A stretch of 48,268 nt of DNA from Phycisphaeraceae bacterium (GTDB taxonomy: Bacteria; Planctomycetota; Phycisphaerae; Phycisphaerales; Phycisphaeraceae): assembly GCA_029260615.1 (NCBI GenBank), contig JAJDCX010000059.1, positions 1 to 48,268 of the forward strand, written 5' to 3'. Position 1 is the first letter of the stretch. Each line of letters opens with the position of its first letter. The notes under the pieces were generated by a model. It worked only from the letters and a program-made list of their open reading frames with translations. It ran no database searches and was not told where the DNA came from. This document shows positions 8,853 to 19,370 of this stretch, piece by piece. The position numbers and the translations under genes were made by a program.

Positions 8853-9851
8853 GTGGAGCGGGCATTGGCACCAGGCGAAACGAACACAACACACTCCCCC
8901 GAACAACTCAAGGCCCTCTTGGAAGACCTGGGTATCCGCCACGAAACGGATGTGCCGATCGGCACGGAGATGACCTGGTACGGCGTGGGCGGCGCGGCGC
9001 AGGTGCTGGCCCATCCTGCGGGTGTGGCGCAGCTCTCGGCGCTGGTGGCGCGCTGTCACGAGCAGGGTGTCCCGATCCATATCCTGGGCAGCGGAGCGAA
9101 CCTGCTAATTAGAGATGAAGGCGTGCAAGGTGTGGTCACCCGGCTAGACGACCCGTCGTTTAGCCAACTGAAGATCGAGGGCACGAAGATCACCGTGGGT
9201 GCGGGGATGGATCTTTTTAAGCTGGTGTTGGAGTGTGCCAAGGCCGGGTTGGCTGGGCTGGCACATGTGGCGGGGATCCCGGCAAGCGTTGGGGGAGCCG
9301 TCCGCATGAATGCCGGGGGCGCGTTCGGCGACATCGGGTCCACCGTCCATAGGGTGCAGGTCATGGCGGAGAACGGCCAGATTTATTGTCGGGACCGTGA
9401 CGATCTTGTCTTTGGCTACCGGAGCACCAACATCGTTGCGCCTTATATTCTCGATGTGGAGTTCGACATGGATGAGGCCGACCCCCAGGACATTGCCCGG
9501 CGGGTCAAGGAGATTTTTCTTTACAAGAAAAGCACCCAGCCGATGGCGGAGAATTCTGCTGGCTGCGCGTTTAAGAATCCGAGCGTCATCGTCCCCGGGC
9601 ACGAATCAGACGGTGACGACAGCCCGCCGCCACCGACCCAGCGTGTCTCGGCCGGTAAACTCATCGACGAGGCCGGGCTCAAGGGCCACCGCATCGGCGG
9701 GGCCGAGGTTTCTCAACGCCACGCTAATTTCATCTTCACCCACCCGGGATGTACTGCGGCCGATGTCCTGACCCTGATGGATCACATCCAGCAAACGGTT
9801 TTGGACCACAGCGGCGTTGCGTTGCAGCGCGAGGTCGTCGTCTGGCCTTGA
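8853..9851 (+). CDS. murB: UDP-N-acetylenolpyruvoylglucosamine reductase MurB
   Basis: A cytoplasmic FAD enzyme that reduces UDP-GlcNAc-enolpyruvate to UDP-MurNAc with NADPH, a committed step of peptidoglycan synthesis. About 332 residues. FAD-binding landmarks are GVGGAAQVLAHP, ILGSGANLLIRDEGVQG, and GIPASVGGAVRMNAGGAFGDIG. The proton-donor segment reads NSAGCAFKNP, with Cys where many MurB proteins have Ser; Cys occurs in other short-form (type II) enzymes. RVSAGKLIDEAGLKGHRIGGAEVSQRHANFI near the C-terminus is also typical, and the family's Tyr-loop insertion is absent, again pointing to type II. The start (GTG at 8853) is weakly supported: no Shine-Dalgarno, and no in-frame ATG lies between it and the conserved core. 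A peptidoglycan gene is consistent with planctomycetes having a wall. Confidence 0.95.
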   Translation: MERALAPGETNTTHSPEQLKALLEDLGIRHETDVPIGTEMTWYGVGGAAQVLAHPAGVAQLSALVARCHEQGVPIHILGSGANLLIRDEGVQGVVTRLDDPSFSQLKIEGTKITVGAGMDLFKLVLECAKAGLAGLAHVAGIPASVGGAVRMNAGGAFGDIGSTVHRVQVMAENGQIYCRDRDDLVFGYRSTNIVAPYILDVEFDMDEADPQDIARRVKEIFLYKKSTQPMAENSAGCAFKNPSVIVPGHESDGDDSPPPPTQRVSAGKLIDEAGLKGHRIGGAEVSQRHANFIFTHPGCTAADVLTLMDHIQQTVLDHSGVALQREVVVWP

Positions 9852-9890
9852 GCCGACGAGGTACAAAATCAAGTCCAATTCAGACGCAGA

Positions 9891-11321
9891 TTATTCGGGC
9901 GCTTCCAGCAGCAGGTGCAGGACGTTGTCGCTGAACCCGGGGTCTTTGGTCATGCCCAGGTGATCGGCGAACAGGAACTGCACCGTCGTCCAGTGGATCG
10001 GTGAGACCAGCATGGGGTGCCAGTTGCCGCCGACACGCTCGTCCATCAGGGCGCTGCTGCGGAGTACCGTGCCGTCGCCGGGCAGGTGTTCAAATTCTTT
10101 TAACGTCCCCTCGCCGGGCCGGGCCGACAGGACCGCGAGGGTCGGGATCGCGTCGCCGGCAAAGAGGTGGATCGTCGTGCCATTGGGTGGTTTGGCAGAT
10201 TGGTCAAGCGCTTGGGCGAAGTGTCGGGCCCGGTCAAGGCACTTGGCCTGATGGTCTAACGCGATCCGTCGACGGTCCTGGGGGGCTTGCACCTCGGGCA
10301 ACAATACGCGCAGCACTTTCTCCTGTTTTGGTGACGCCAGTCCCCAGTTCATCTGCGCCCACAGCTTGGGGTCGTAGAGGTCCGGGATCACTTCGTCGGT
10401 TTCTGCATCCCGCAACGCGCCGTGTCGGCCGCGTGGCAGTAACTGGTAGACCGATGGCATCGTCCCTAATACCGCAGGCTCAAACGACGGGAGGGTCGGG
10501 GCAAAAGTGGCACCACGGACAAGCTGTTTGATGGCCTTGGCGGACCCGGCGCTGGGTGTGCCGACCAGCACCAGCCGGCGGACGTTTTCCGCACCCATCC
10601 AGGTCACATCTGGCTGTGACCCGTCGGTGGGCAGGTCCGCGTTGCCGTAGCGCAGGTAGTACCGTGCGACCAGCCCGCCCATGGAGTGTGCGACGATGTC
10701 GAATTTCACATCGGTGTCTTGTTCGCCGTAGCGTTGGCGGTATTGCTCCTGCACATAGGCCTGCTTCTCCTGGATAAATGTGTGTAGGCGCTTGGCGTTT
10801 TCGATGTTGTCGCGCCGCCAGTCGTAGTCGAACTGGAAGCATGTGAAGTGGCCCGGGCCGTAGTCGATTGCGCCGGACATCCCAAGGGGTTGGTCGCGGT
10901 AGCCGCCGACACCGAGCGTGCCGAGGATGTTGACGTACGCGTTGAGCTGGACGGGCAGGCCAAGCAGTGAGACCTTCAGTTTTTCCAGTGCGCCGTCGGA
11001 GATGGTGGTGTCGGTCAGCTCGGCCAGAGTTTTGCCCTCTGCCATCGGTAACGCGATCAGTCTTGCGCCGTCCGGACGGTTGGGGTTGGCGTAGCCGTCG
11101 GCGAAGGCGCCCCAGACGATTTGGCCTGTGTCTTGTTCGATGAGTTTGGACCCGAGGATGCCGGGGATGACGATCACCGGGTGGCGCATCGGGCTGTGGT
11201 GTTGGGCGGCCTGGTTATAGAGTACGCCGAGTTTCGGGCCCTGCTCGACCGAAGCACAGCCCAAGATCGACCACAGCGCCAACATGCAGAGGGTCAGCCG
11301 TGTCCAGGTGTGTTTGTGCAT
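9891..11321 (-). CDS. LCAT/PDAT-like alpha/beta-hydrolase lipoprotein
   Basis: 476 residues. The N-terminus is a lipoprotein signal ending in a lipobox (S-I-L-G-Cys22), so the protein is probably anchored to a membrane facing the periplasm. The fold is alpha/beta hydrolase: HPVIVIPGILGSKL (about 47-60, the oxyanion-side loop typical of lecithin:cholesterol acyltransferase relatives), FDYDWRRDN (165-173), and the nucleophile elbow AHSMGG with Ser213. A late Asp/His pair (GDGTV near residue 415 and a following His) would complete a triad. The family contains acyltransferases and phospholipases; which reaction this one performs is not decidable. No Shine-Dalgarno is clear before the ATG at 11321. 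Confidence 0.8.
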   Translation of the reverse strand: MHKHTWTRLTLCMLALWSILGCASVEQGPKLGVLYNQAAQHHSPMRHPVIVIPGILGSKLIEQDTGQIVWGAFADGYANPNRPDGARLIALPMAEGKTLAELTDTTISDGALEKLKVSLLGLPVQLNAYVNILGTLGVGGYRDQPLGMSGAIDYGPGHFTCFQFDYDWRRDNIENAKRLHTFIQEKQAYVQEQYRQRYGEQDTDVKFDIVAHSMGGLVARYYLRYGNADLPTDGSQPDVTWMGAENVRRLVLVGTPSAGSAKAIKQLVRGATFAPTLPSFEPAVLGTMPSVYQLLPRGRHGALRDAETDEVIPDLYDPKLWAQMNWGLASPKQEKVLRVLLPEVQAPQDRRRIALDHQAKCLDRARHFAQALDQSAKPPNGTTIHLFAGDAIPTLAVLSARPGEGTLKEFEHLPGDGTVLRSSALMDERVGGNWHPMLVSPIHWTTVQFLFADHLGMTKDPGFSDNVLHLLLEAPE

Positions 11322-11610
11322 GGGTGGATATCCAGGTGTTTCGGTGGGGGGCGGCTGATTCTTTTTATAAGGATACTGGCCTGGGCTGCGGACGGCTCAT
11401 CCAGGGAGTGGGGGGGCCGGGCTGGCAGCACGGTTAAATAGAATATAAATAACTACACCACAAGGGATTACATATTTTAATGTATTGTTTTGTGAGGTTT
11501 TGTAAAATGCTTGAGGGGGTGGGGTTGCATAGAGGGCCGGGGTTTGCAAGAATACGCGACTCAAACAGGCCCGGCCCGGGCCAATGTAAGGCACGAAAGG
11601 CGATTTGATT

Positions 11611-11832
11611 ATGGCGATACGGATCAAGGCACGCAGCGGTGAATCGGCGGAACAGATGATGCGCCGTTTTAAGAAGCTGTGCGAAAAAGAAGGCCTGACC
11701 AAGGACATCAAGCGTCGGGCGTATTACGAGAAGCCAAGCGAGCGTAAGCAGCGGGCGATGCGTAAGAGTGTCAAACGAGTCCAACAACTAAGCCAAGGCC
11801 CCGTGGTCCCACGCCGCCCTAGCAGCCGCTAG
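11611..11832 (+). CDS. rpsU: 30S ribosomal protein S21
   Basis: 73 residues. The sequence MAIRIKARSGESAEQMMRRF..CEKEG..KDIKRRAYYEKPSERKQR is the classic S21 pattern: a short basic protein needed for initiation-site recognition by the 30S subunit. The ATG at 11611 is used rather than an in-frame TTG at 11605; GAAAGG lies 10 nt upstream. The C-terminus is longer and Pro/Arg-rich compared with E. coli. An unusually AT-rich stretch (about 11437-11510) holding TAAAAT at 11503 and a TACAT/ATGTA inverted repeat lies upstream and may be the promoter region. The stop codon is inside the terminator stem. Confidence 0.95.
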   Translation: MAIRIKARSGESAEQMMRRFKKLCEKEGLTKDIKRRAYYEKPSERKQRAMRKSVKRVQQLSQGPVVPRRPSSR

Positions 11833-11849
11833 GTGGGGCGTTTTTTTTT
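11817..11849 (+). terminator. Rho-independent terminator overlapping the end of rpsU
   Basis: CCTAGC (11818-11823) pairs with GCTAGG (11828-11833) around a 4-nt loop, with further GC pairs below the stem, and is followed by nine T residues (11841-11849). The rpsU stop codon lies inside the second arm. Confidence 0.85.
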
Positions 11850-11924
11850 CGGTCTACGGCCCGGTCCACCCGGCTCGTTTGCGTAGGCCCATCCCCTATT
11901 CATTCATTACAGCAGGGTTTGCCG

Positions 11925-12011
11925 ATGCATCCGGCAGCACCATCATTATCGAGCTGTATTGTCCGTGATTTATTGGTGTTAGTTCAGGTTAAGCGGCCCT
12001 ACACACAATGA
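11925..12011 (+). other. Possible 28-codon leader ORF ahead of hppA
   Basis: ATG at 11925 opens a 28-codon reading frame (ends ..LLVLVQVKRPYTQ) whose TGA (12009-12011) falls in the loop of the hairpin at 11994-12020. AGGG lies 7 nt upstream of the ATG. It could couple translation to formation of that hairpin, or be chance; there is no homology evidence. Confidence 0.25.
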
Positions 12012-12032
12012 GGGGGGCCGATTTTTCTTTTT
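11994..12032 (+). terminator. Terminator or attenuator hairpin in the hppA leader
   Basis: CGGCCC (11994-11999) pairs with GGGCCG (12015-12020), followed by ATTTTTCTTTTTT. No gene other than a possible 28-codon ORF lies between the rpsU terminator and this one, so it probably controls read-through into hppA, 30 nt downstream, rather than ending a gene. Confidence 0.55.
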
Positions 12033-12061
12033 TCAGTTCTGAATAAGAAGGAAGTCCAACA

Positions 12062-14476
<2,415 letters not shown>

Positions 14477-14501
14477 TCGATAGGGTTGACCTGACGGCCG
14501 G

Positions 14502-14530
14502 CGGACAACGCCGACGGCTTCTGATATAAT
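14502..14530 (+). promoter_or_regulatory. Candidate rsfS promoter overlapping the hppA terminator region
   Basis: CGGACA (14502-14507), a 17-nt spacer, and a perfect TATAAT (14525-14530). Transcription would begin at about 14537, the first base of the hppA terminator stem, giving an rsfS mRNA with that hairpin at its 5' end. Confidence 0.5.
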
Positions 14531-14536
14531 CTGTTG

Positions 14537-14565
14537 CCCCCGGCGGAATCCGTCGGGGGTTTTTT
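14537..14565 (+). terminator. Rho-independent terminator of hppA
   Basis: A 10-bp stem (14537-14546 with 14550-14559, one G-T pair) with a 3-nt loop, followed by six T residues, 60 nt past the hppA stop. Confidence 0.9.
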
Positions 14566-14584
14566 CATCGACCGGTATACCGCT

Positions 14585-15046
14585 ATGACCTCCGAACCCC
14601 GCGAAGACCCGACCACGGCAGCCCTGAACCTGACCGACCGACCCAAGCCCGCACCGATCGGCAGCGAGCGTGAGTTGGTTGTCCGTAAGTTCGTAGTGGA
14701 AGCCGCCAAACTGCTTGCCGACCTTCACTGTGAGAACCTGGTGGTTCTGGATGTTCGTGGCATCAGCGATCTCACCGACTACATCCTCATCGCGACCGGC
14801 ACCAGTGATCGTCAGATCAAGGGCGTTGCCGGGCAGGTCACCGACCTGGCATTGGAGTACAGCCTGGATCGCTTCGGCAGTGAGCGTGATTCGGACTCGA
14901 CCTGGCTTGTGTTGGATTACGTCGACTCGATCGTCCACCTGTTCGAGCCGACCTCACGGGCGCACTACGATCTGGAGATGCTTTGGGGCGACGCACCGAA
15001 GATCGACTGGCGTAGTGAAACCAAGGGGGAAGATCAGGCCGAGTGA
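14585..15046 (+). CDS. rsfS: Ribosomal silencing factor RsfS
   Basis: 153 residues from the ATG at 14585. RsfS binds protein L14 of the 50S subunit and blocks subunit joining when nutrients are short. Family landmarks are AAKLLADLHCENLVVLDVRGISDLTDYILIATG, SDRQIKGVAGQV, and W-LVLDYVDSIVHLFEP..R.HYDLEMLWGDAP near the C-terminus. The first ~35 residues are a variable, Pro-rich extension not seen in the short E. coli protein. No Shine-Dalgarno precedes the ATG; an in-frame upstream start would lie inside the hppA terminator. Its usual neighbour nadD is not here. Confidence 0.94.
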   Translation: MTSEPREDPTTAALNLTDRPKPAPIGSERELVVRKFVVEAAKLLADLHCENLVVLDVRGISDLTDYILIATGTSDRQIKGVAGQVTDLALEYSLDRFGSERDSDSTWLVLDYVDSIVHLFEPTSRAHYDLEMLWGDAPKIDWRSETKGEDQAE

Positions 15047-15097
15047 ATCGGTCTTTCGGGCCCCGCATAAAATTATATTTTTAAGGAGTGTCCCATC

Positions 15098-15532
15098 ATG
15101 GCTAATTTAGCCGGTGTACTTAAGAATGAGATCGCCCGGCTTGCACGCAAGGAGATCCGTAACGAGACGTCCGTGATTCGTAAGGCCGTGTCGCAGTACC
15201 GTAGCGATATCGCTGAACTCAAGCGGATCACCAAGGAGCAGCAACGGCGGATCGTGTTCTTGGAATCACAGGAAGGCAAGCGGTCTAAGACTGTGAAGGC
15301 TTCCAAGGAAGATATCGGGCGTGTCAGGTTCAGTGCTAAGGGGCTGCGGAGTCACCGTGAGAAGTTGGGGATATCCGCCGCCGATTACGCTAGCCTCGTG
15401 GGTGTATCTCTCCAGACAATCTATCTCTGGGAGCGTGAGCAGACCAAGCCCCGTAAGAGCCAGGTCGCTGCGCTCGTTGCCGTTCGCAAGCTGGGTGTGC
15501 GCGAGGCGCAACGCCGACTGGAACAGGTCTGA
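15098..15532 (+). CDS. Small DNA-binding protein with N-terminal helix and XRE-type HTH
   Basis: 144 residues. Residues 1-60 are a basic amphipathic helix (LKNEIARLARKEIRNETSVIRKAVSQYR..), likely for oligomerisation. Residues about 80-125 form a Cro/C1-type helix-turn-helix (GLRSHREKLGISAADYASLVGVSLQTIYLWEREQTKPRKS). This architecture occurs as a short stand-alone protein in many bacteria; its target is unknown. AAGGAG 9 nt before the ATG is one of the best Shine-Dalgarno sites in the window, so it is probably well translated. It follows rsfS by 51 nt in the same direction and may share its transcript. No prophage genes surround it. Confidence 0.85.
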   Translation: MANLAGVLKNEIARLARKEIRNETSVIRKAVSQYRSDIAELKRITKEQQRRIVFLESQEGKRSKTVKASKEDIGRVRFSAKGLRSHREKLGISAADYASLVGVSLQTIYLWEREQTKPRKSQVAALVAVRKLGVREAQRRLEQV

Positions 15533-15617
15533 CCCTGTAAGAGAACACTGAAAAACAGAATGGTCCCCGTGAATTAGCCTTTTACGGCTTTGATGTGGTC
15601 TTGTGCGCGGTGAAACG

Positions 15618-16667
15618 CTATCCGCCGAGTTGACTCATCGGGCGGTTGCCTCGGCTTGAGTGTGTGTCGGGTTTTTCCAAGACGCATCGGGCCATCAGCT
15701 CGACGATCTGTTGTGTGTCGGGGGTAGGGGACGTCAGTGCGGGGAGTGTATCGACTTCGCCGCCATCGAAGAGGCAGGCGCGGAGGTGTCCGGTCGCGGT
15801 CAGGCGAAGGCGGTTGCAGGTTTCACAGAACGGTTGGCTCATCGCCGAGATGAAACCGACCCGTCCAAGTGCGCCGGGCAGTGTGAAGACATTCGCGGGC
15901 CCGACCCCCGGCTCGTCGCCACGGTCCACTTCTGTTAATGGCCCCAACTCGTGTTCGATCCGCTTGGCAACCAGCGTGTTGTCCACGGTGTAGAGGTTCG
16001 CGGTGTCGAGCCCATCGACCAGGAGCTTGCTGTCGCCCAAGGGCATGTATTCGATAAACCGGACGGTCCAGGGGCGGTCCAGTGTGAGCCTTGCAAAGTC
16101 CGCGACCTCGGAATCGTTCATCCCGCCGATGACGACGACATTGAATTTCAGTTGGGTGAACCCGGCTTCCTGGGCGGCGTCGATCCCCAGGCGGAGGTCG
16201 TTGAGGCTGTAGCCCCTGCCGCCGGTGAGTTGGCTGAAGGTGTCGGGGCGTAGTGAGTCCCAGCTTAGGGTCAGACGGTCGAGGCCGGCTTGTCGTAGCG
16301 GTTTGGCGAGCTTGGGCAGCAGGACGCCGTTGGTCGTCATGGAGAGGTCGTCGGGGTCCAGTGCTTTGATGCCTTGGACGATCTGCAGAAGGTCAGCGCG
16401 GACGGTGGGTTCGCCGCCGGTGAGTTTGAAGTGGGTGACCCCGATGGACCTGGCGGCCTGTGCGACGGCGATGATCTGCTCGGCGGTGAGCAGGTCCTTG
16501 CGGTCGTAGAAGCTGACGCCGTCCTCGGGCATGCAGTAGACGCAGCGGAGGTTGCAGCGGTCGGTGACCGATAGCCGCAGGAGTTTGACCGAGGCCAAGC
16601 TCCTTGGGCCCTGGGCGTAGCTTGGGCGTTGGGGCCCGGGGTCGAGGATCGGCAGGGTCAGTGTCAT
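15618..16667 (-). CDS. moaA: GTP 3',8-cyclase MoaA
   Basis: A radical-SAM enzyme that begins molybdenum-cofactor synthesis by converting GTP to 3',8-cyclo-GTP. 349 residues from the ATG at 16667. The SAM-cluster motif is DRCNLRCVYCMPEDG (three Cys). KLTGGEPTVRADL is the SAM-binding GGEP loop. The second 4Fe-4S cluster is in FCETCNRLRLTATGHLRACLF, and the protein ends in GG, the conserved C-terminal glycines that insert into the active site. Other moa/moe genes are not nearby. A perfect TATAAT (minus strand, 16680-16675) ends 7 nt before this ATG and no Shine-Dalgarno exists, so the mRNA is probably leaderless; this decides the start over ATG 16676 and TTG 16688. Confidence 0.95.
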   Translation of the reverse strand: MTLTLPILDPGPQRPSYAQGPRSLASVKLLRLSVTDRCNLRCVYCMPEDGVSFYDRKDLLTAEQIIAVAQAARSIGVTHFKLTGGEPTVRADLLQIVQGIKALDPDDLSMTTNGVLLPKLAKPLRQAGLDRLTLSWDSLRPDTFSQLTGGRGYSLNDLRLGIDAAQEAGFTQLKFNVVVIGGMNDSEVADFARLTLDRPWTVRFIEYMPLGDSKLLVDGLDTANLYTVDNTLVAKRIEHELGPLTEVDRGDEPGVGPANVFTLPGALGRVGFISAMSQPFCETCNRLRLTATGHLRACLFDGGEVDTLPALTSPTPDTQQIVELMARCVLEKPDTHSSRGNRPMSQLGG

Positions 16668-16674
16668 TGCACCC

Positions 16675-16680
16675 ATTATA
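16675..16680 (-). promoter_or_regulatory. -10 element of a leaderless moaA promoter
   Basis: TATAAT on the minus strand ends 7 nt before the ATG at 16667. The predicted transcription start is about the A of that ATG. No convincing -35 is visible. Confidence 0.55.
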
Positions 16681-16737
16681 GGGGGCAAGTGCTATGAAGC
16701 CTTGGGGTATTGGTTAGCACACCTGTGGGCTGCTAAA

Positions 16738-18003
16738 GTGTCGGGCCTAAAGGTGTACAAAGTTTCCTGCCCATCTTGCCGTGTCGTGGTGTCCTCGCCG
16801 TTTGTGCGTGTGGGGGCAGCGGTGACGTGTGCTTCCTGTGGGCACCGGTACCTGATCGGGCAGGCCCATATCACGCGAGTAGCCACCGCGGCCCGCAGCG
16901 ATCCACAGCAGGCCCAGACGGCCGCCCAGCCAGAGGCCGCCGCCGCACCCACGGACGGTACCCCGCCTGAGCAGGGGGGTATCCAGGGGTTGTCGGAGAT
17001 GATGCGTGTCGAGGCCGAGCGCGAGCGAGACAGCCAGTTCGATGATTACGACACGATCAAGCCGGATGCGGACGAGCCGCGTAAACCGATCGACCTGGGG
17101 GAAGAAGCCTCGGCACAATCGAATAAAAAAACCAAAGCTCAGAAGGTAGGTCGGGGCGGTTACCTGCTCGCCGCCGCCGCGGCGTTGGCATTGGCTGTGC
17201 TTGGCGGTGGGCTGTGGTTGGGCAACTGGGATTTGGGGTCTGGAGTGTCTTCATCGCCGCCGCCTGTGGAGGAACTGCCGCCGGAACCGGTCTATGAAGG
17301 CCCGCTGTATCAAGGCTTGCCTTTAGCGGGTTCCATGGCATTGAAGCACAACCCCTGGGAGCAACCCAACCAGCCCTACCGGTCGATGCCGCAAGACGAC
17401 CCGGCGATTTTTGTGGCTGAGGATGGGTTGGCACCCTCGGACGCCGGCGTGATCGAGTACGTCGGCAAGGTTGTCAGCGAACGCGATGATGTGGTCATCG
17501 ACGGCGAACTTTATGTCTCCCTGGTCAACCGTCAGGGTATGGAAAAAGCACGCACCACGGCCCCGCTGGCTCTGGTCAGTCAGGACCAGCCGATGCAGGT
17601 CCGCCTACCCATCCCCGCGAGCCTAGACCCTACCGGGTTGAGCCCCGCATGGTCGATCACTGTTAAGCAAGCGCTGGCGTCGCCGGTATATATGCAGAAC
17701 GTTTCCGTGCAGATCGAGTCCATGGGGTCCGACACCATGGCTCGCGTCTTTCTTGAGAACGACACCGACAAGGCGCTTGAGCCGGTCGTGTTGTTGATTA
17801 CCGCGTGGGATGCCCAGGGGTTGCCGTTAAGGCGTTGGCGGGTTCAATGGGACATGTCGATCGCACCCGGGGATGAAGTCGAGTTCTACGCCCGCACCGC
17901 GGTCACGTCGTCCTGGCAGATCGATACATGGACGGTCCTGGCTGTCGCGGAGGTCTCGCCCATCCAACCGGTCGTGACACCGCCCGGCGAGCAGGCGGAC
18001 TAA
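16738..18003 (+). CDS. Zinc-ribbon, single-pass membrane protein of unknown function
   Basis: About 421 residues; the start is uncertain (GTG 16738 or GTG 16753, or TTG 16702). The N-terminus holds a zinc ribbon of two CxxC knuckles: VSCPSC, then VTCASCGHRYLIGQ, as in MJ0042-type proteins. A charged, Ala/Gln-rich cytoplasmic linker follows, then one transmembrane helix (YLLAAAAALALAVLGGGLWLG), a Pro-rich spacer, and an extracytoplasmic domain of ~240 residues without a recognised family. It is followed after 6 nt by a rhomboid protease gene, so the two are co-transcribed. A membrane protein with one helix beside a rhomboid could be its substrate (inference). It is divergent from moaA. Confidence 0.75.
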   Translation: MSGLKVYKVSCPSCRVVVSSPFVRVGAAVTCASCGHRYLIGQAHITRVATAARSDPQQAQTAAQPEAAAAPTDGTPPEQGGIQGLSEMMRVEAERERDSQFDDYDTIKPDADEPRKPIDLGEEASAQSNKKTKAQKVGRGGYLLAAAAALALAVLGGGLWLGNWDLGSGVSSSPPPVEELPPEPVYEGPLYQGLPLAGSMALKHNPWEQPNQPYRSMPQDDPAIFVAEDGLAPSDAGVIEYVGKVVSERDDVVIDGELYVSLVNRQGMEKARTTAPLALVSQDQPMQVRLPIPASLDPTGLSPAWSITVKQALASPVYMQNVSVQIESMGSDTMARVFLENDTDKALEPVVLLITAWDAQGLPLRRWRVQWDMSIAPGDEVEFYARTAVTSSWQIDTWTVLAVAEVSPIQPVVTPPGEQAD

Positions 18004-18009
18004 CCCAGC

Positions 18010-19209
18010 ATGATTTTCTTCCCCACCGGAACCGACCGTCGGCTCAAGCGCACCCCCTGGGTTAACTACACCCTGATTGCGGTCAACGTTGTGGTGTTCA
18101 TCCTGACGCTCAGCAACGTCGCTTTGGTGGATCAGTATTTTTATGCCCTGGACGCCGCCGTGCACACCGGTGCGGTTATCCCCAACAGGCCCTGGGTCTT
18201 GAACTACTACCTCCTGCCGGGCGACGGCAGCGTGCTGCAATATTTCAGCTATCAGTTCCTGCATTCGGGTTGGATGCACCTGATCATGAACATGCTTTTC
18301 CTCTACGTATTTGGCAACGGCGTGGAAGATCGGTTGGGCAAGGTCGGGTACCTGTTTTTCTACCTCGCGGGGGGCATCGTTGCGGGCTTGGGGCACGGCA
18401 TGATGGAAACCAATCCCGTGCTTGGCGCAAGCGGGTCGGTCGCCGCGGTCACCGGTGCCTACCTCGCACTCTTCCCGCTTTCCAACGTCACGATTGTTTA
18501 CTGGTTCATCATGTTCGGCGCGTTTGAGATCTCCAGCATGCTGCTGATCCTCTTCCAGGTCGTACAGGACGCCATGCTTCAGGTTGGCAATATCGGCAAC
18601 ACCGCGTACCTGGCGCACCTCGCGGGTTACGCTTGTGGGTTCGTCGTCGGGATGGGTCTGTTGATGGGGCGCATCCTGCCGCGCGAGCCCTACGACATGC
18701 TCTCTTTGATCGAGCACCGCAGGCGTCGTGCCCAGTTCACCAAACTCTCCAAGGAGGGCTACCGCCCCTGGGAACACAGCAAGCCCGGCGACCCATCCAA
18801 CAAAGGCGGTGCCCCCGTTGTCACCGAGCAAGAGGCGGGCATCATGCGGGCCCGCTCGGCCATCAGTGCCGCGCTGAGCGATCACAACCTGCCCAAGGCC
18901 GCCGGCCTCTATGTCGATCTGCTTAACCAGCACCCCGAGCAGGTGATGGGCCAACAGCAGCAACTCGACATCGCCAACCAGCTCATGTCCGAGGGGCGTT
19001 ACGACGATTCCGCCAGTGCCTATCAGCTCTTCCTAGTCACCTACAAGGGCTACGCTGACCGCCAGCAGGTCCAGTTGATCCTCGGTCTGATTTTCGCCCG
19101 CTACCTGGACCAACGCCAGCGTGCCAAGGAACTGCTCACCGAGGCGATCCCCAGGCTCCAAGGCGACGAAATGACGCTCGCCAAGCAGGTCCTAAACGAG
19201 ATCGGTTGA
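18010..19209 (+). CDS. Rhomboid-family intramembrane serine protease with C-terminal helical domain
   Basis: 399 residues. Six or more membrane helices occupy residues 20-225. Catalytic elements are all present: H90xxxN94 (HLIMNMLFLYVFG), G139-A-S141-G (nucleophile Ser141), and H203 in LAHLAGYACGF. The family cleaves single-pass membrane proteins within or near the membrane. The long C-terminal part (about 260-399) is cytoplasmic and helical, with TPR-like repeats (KAAGLYVDLLNQHPEQ, YDDSASAYQLFLVTYKG), possibly for partner binding. The ATG at 18010 lies 6 nt after the zinc-ribbon gene's stop without a Shine-Dalgarno, suggesting translational coupling. Confidence 0.93.
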   Translation: MIFFPTGTDRRLKRTPWVNYTLIAVNVVVFILTLSNVALVDQYFYALDAAVHTGAVIPNRPWVLNYYLLPGDGSVLQYFSYQFLHSGWMHLIMNMLFLYVFGNGVEDRLGKVGYLFFYLAGGIVAGLGHGMMETNPVLGASGSVAAVTGAYLALFPLSNVTIVYWFIMFGAFEISSMLLILFQVVQDAMLQVGNIGNTAYLAHLAGYACGFVVGMGLLMGRILPREPYDMLSLIEHRRRRAQFTKLSKEGYRPWEHSKPGDPSNKGGAPVVTEQEAGIMRARSAISAALSDHNLPKAAGLYVDLLNQHPEQVMGQQQQLDIANQLMSEGRYDDSASAYQLFLVTYKGYADRQQVQLILGLIFARYLDQRQRAKELLTEAIPRLQGDEMTLAKQVLNEIG

Positions 19210-19370
19210 ACAGGCCCGCAAGCCATTTTGTCTCCCGCCCTCCGATCTCCTAATATGGCGGCAGCCGAAGGTGGTTACACCACCGGCCTACCCCAAAACG
19301 CCCTCGCCACGGTCTGCCAGACGCGGTTATACACCGGCGAGCACAACCCCATAACGGAGCCTCAATCGCC

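Noticed and set aside
17827-18963. A 378-codon open frame antisense to the rhomboid gene
   Set aside because: Shadow frame; the rhomboid on the plus strand has all catalytic motifs.
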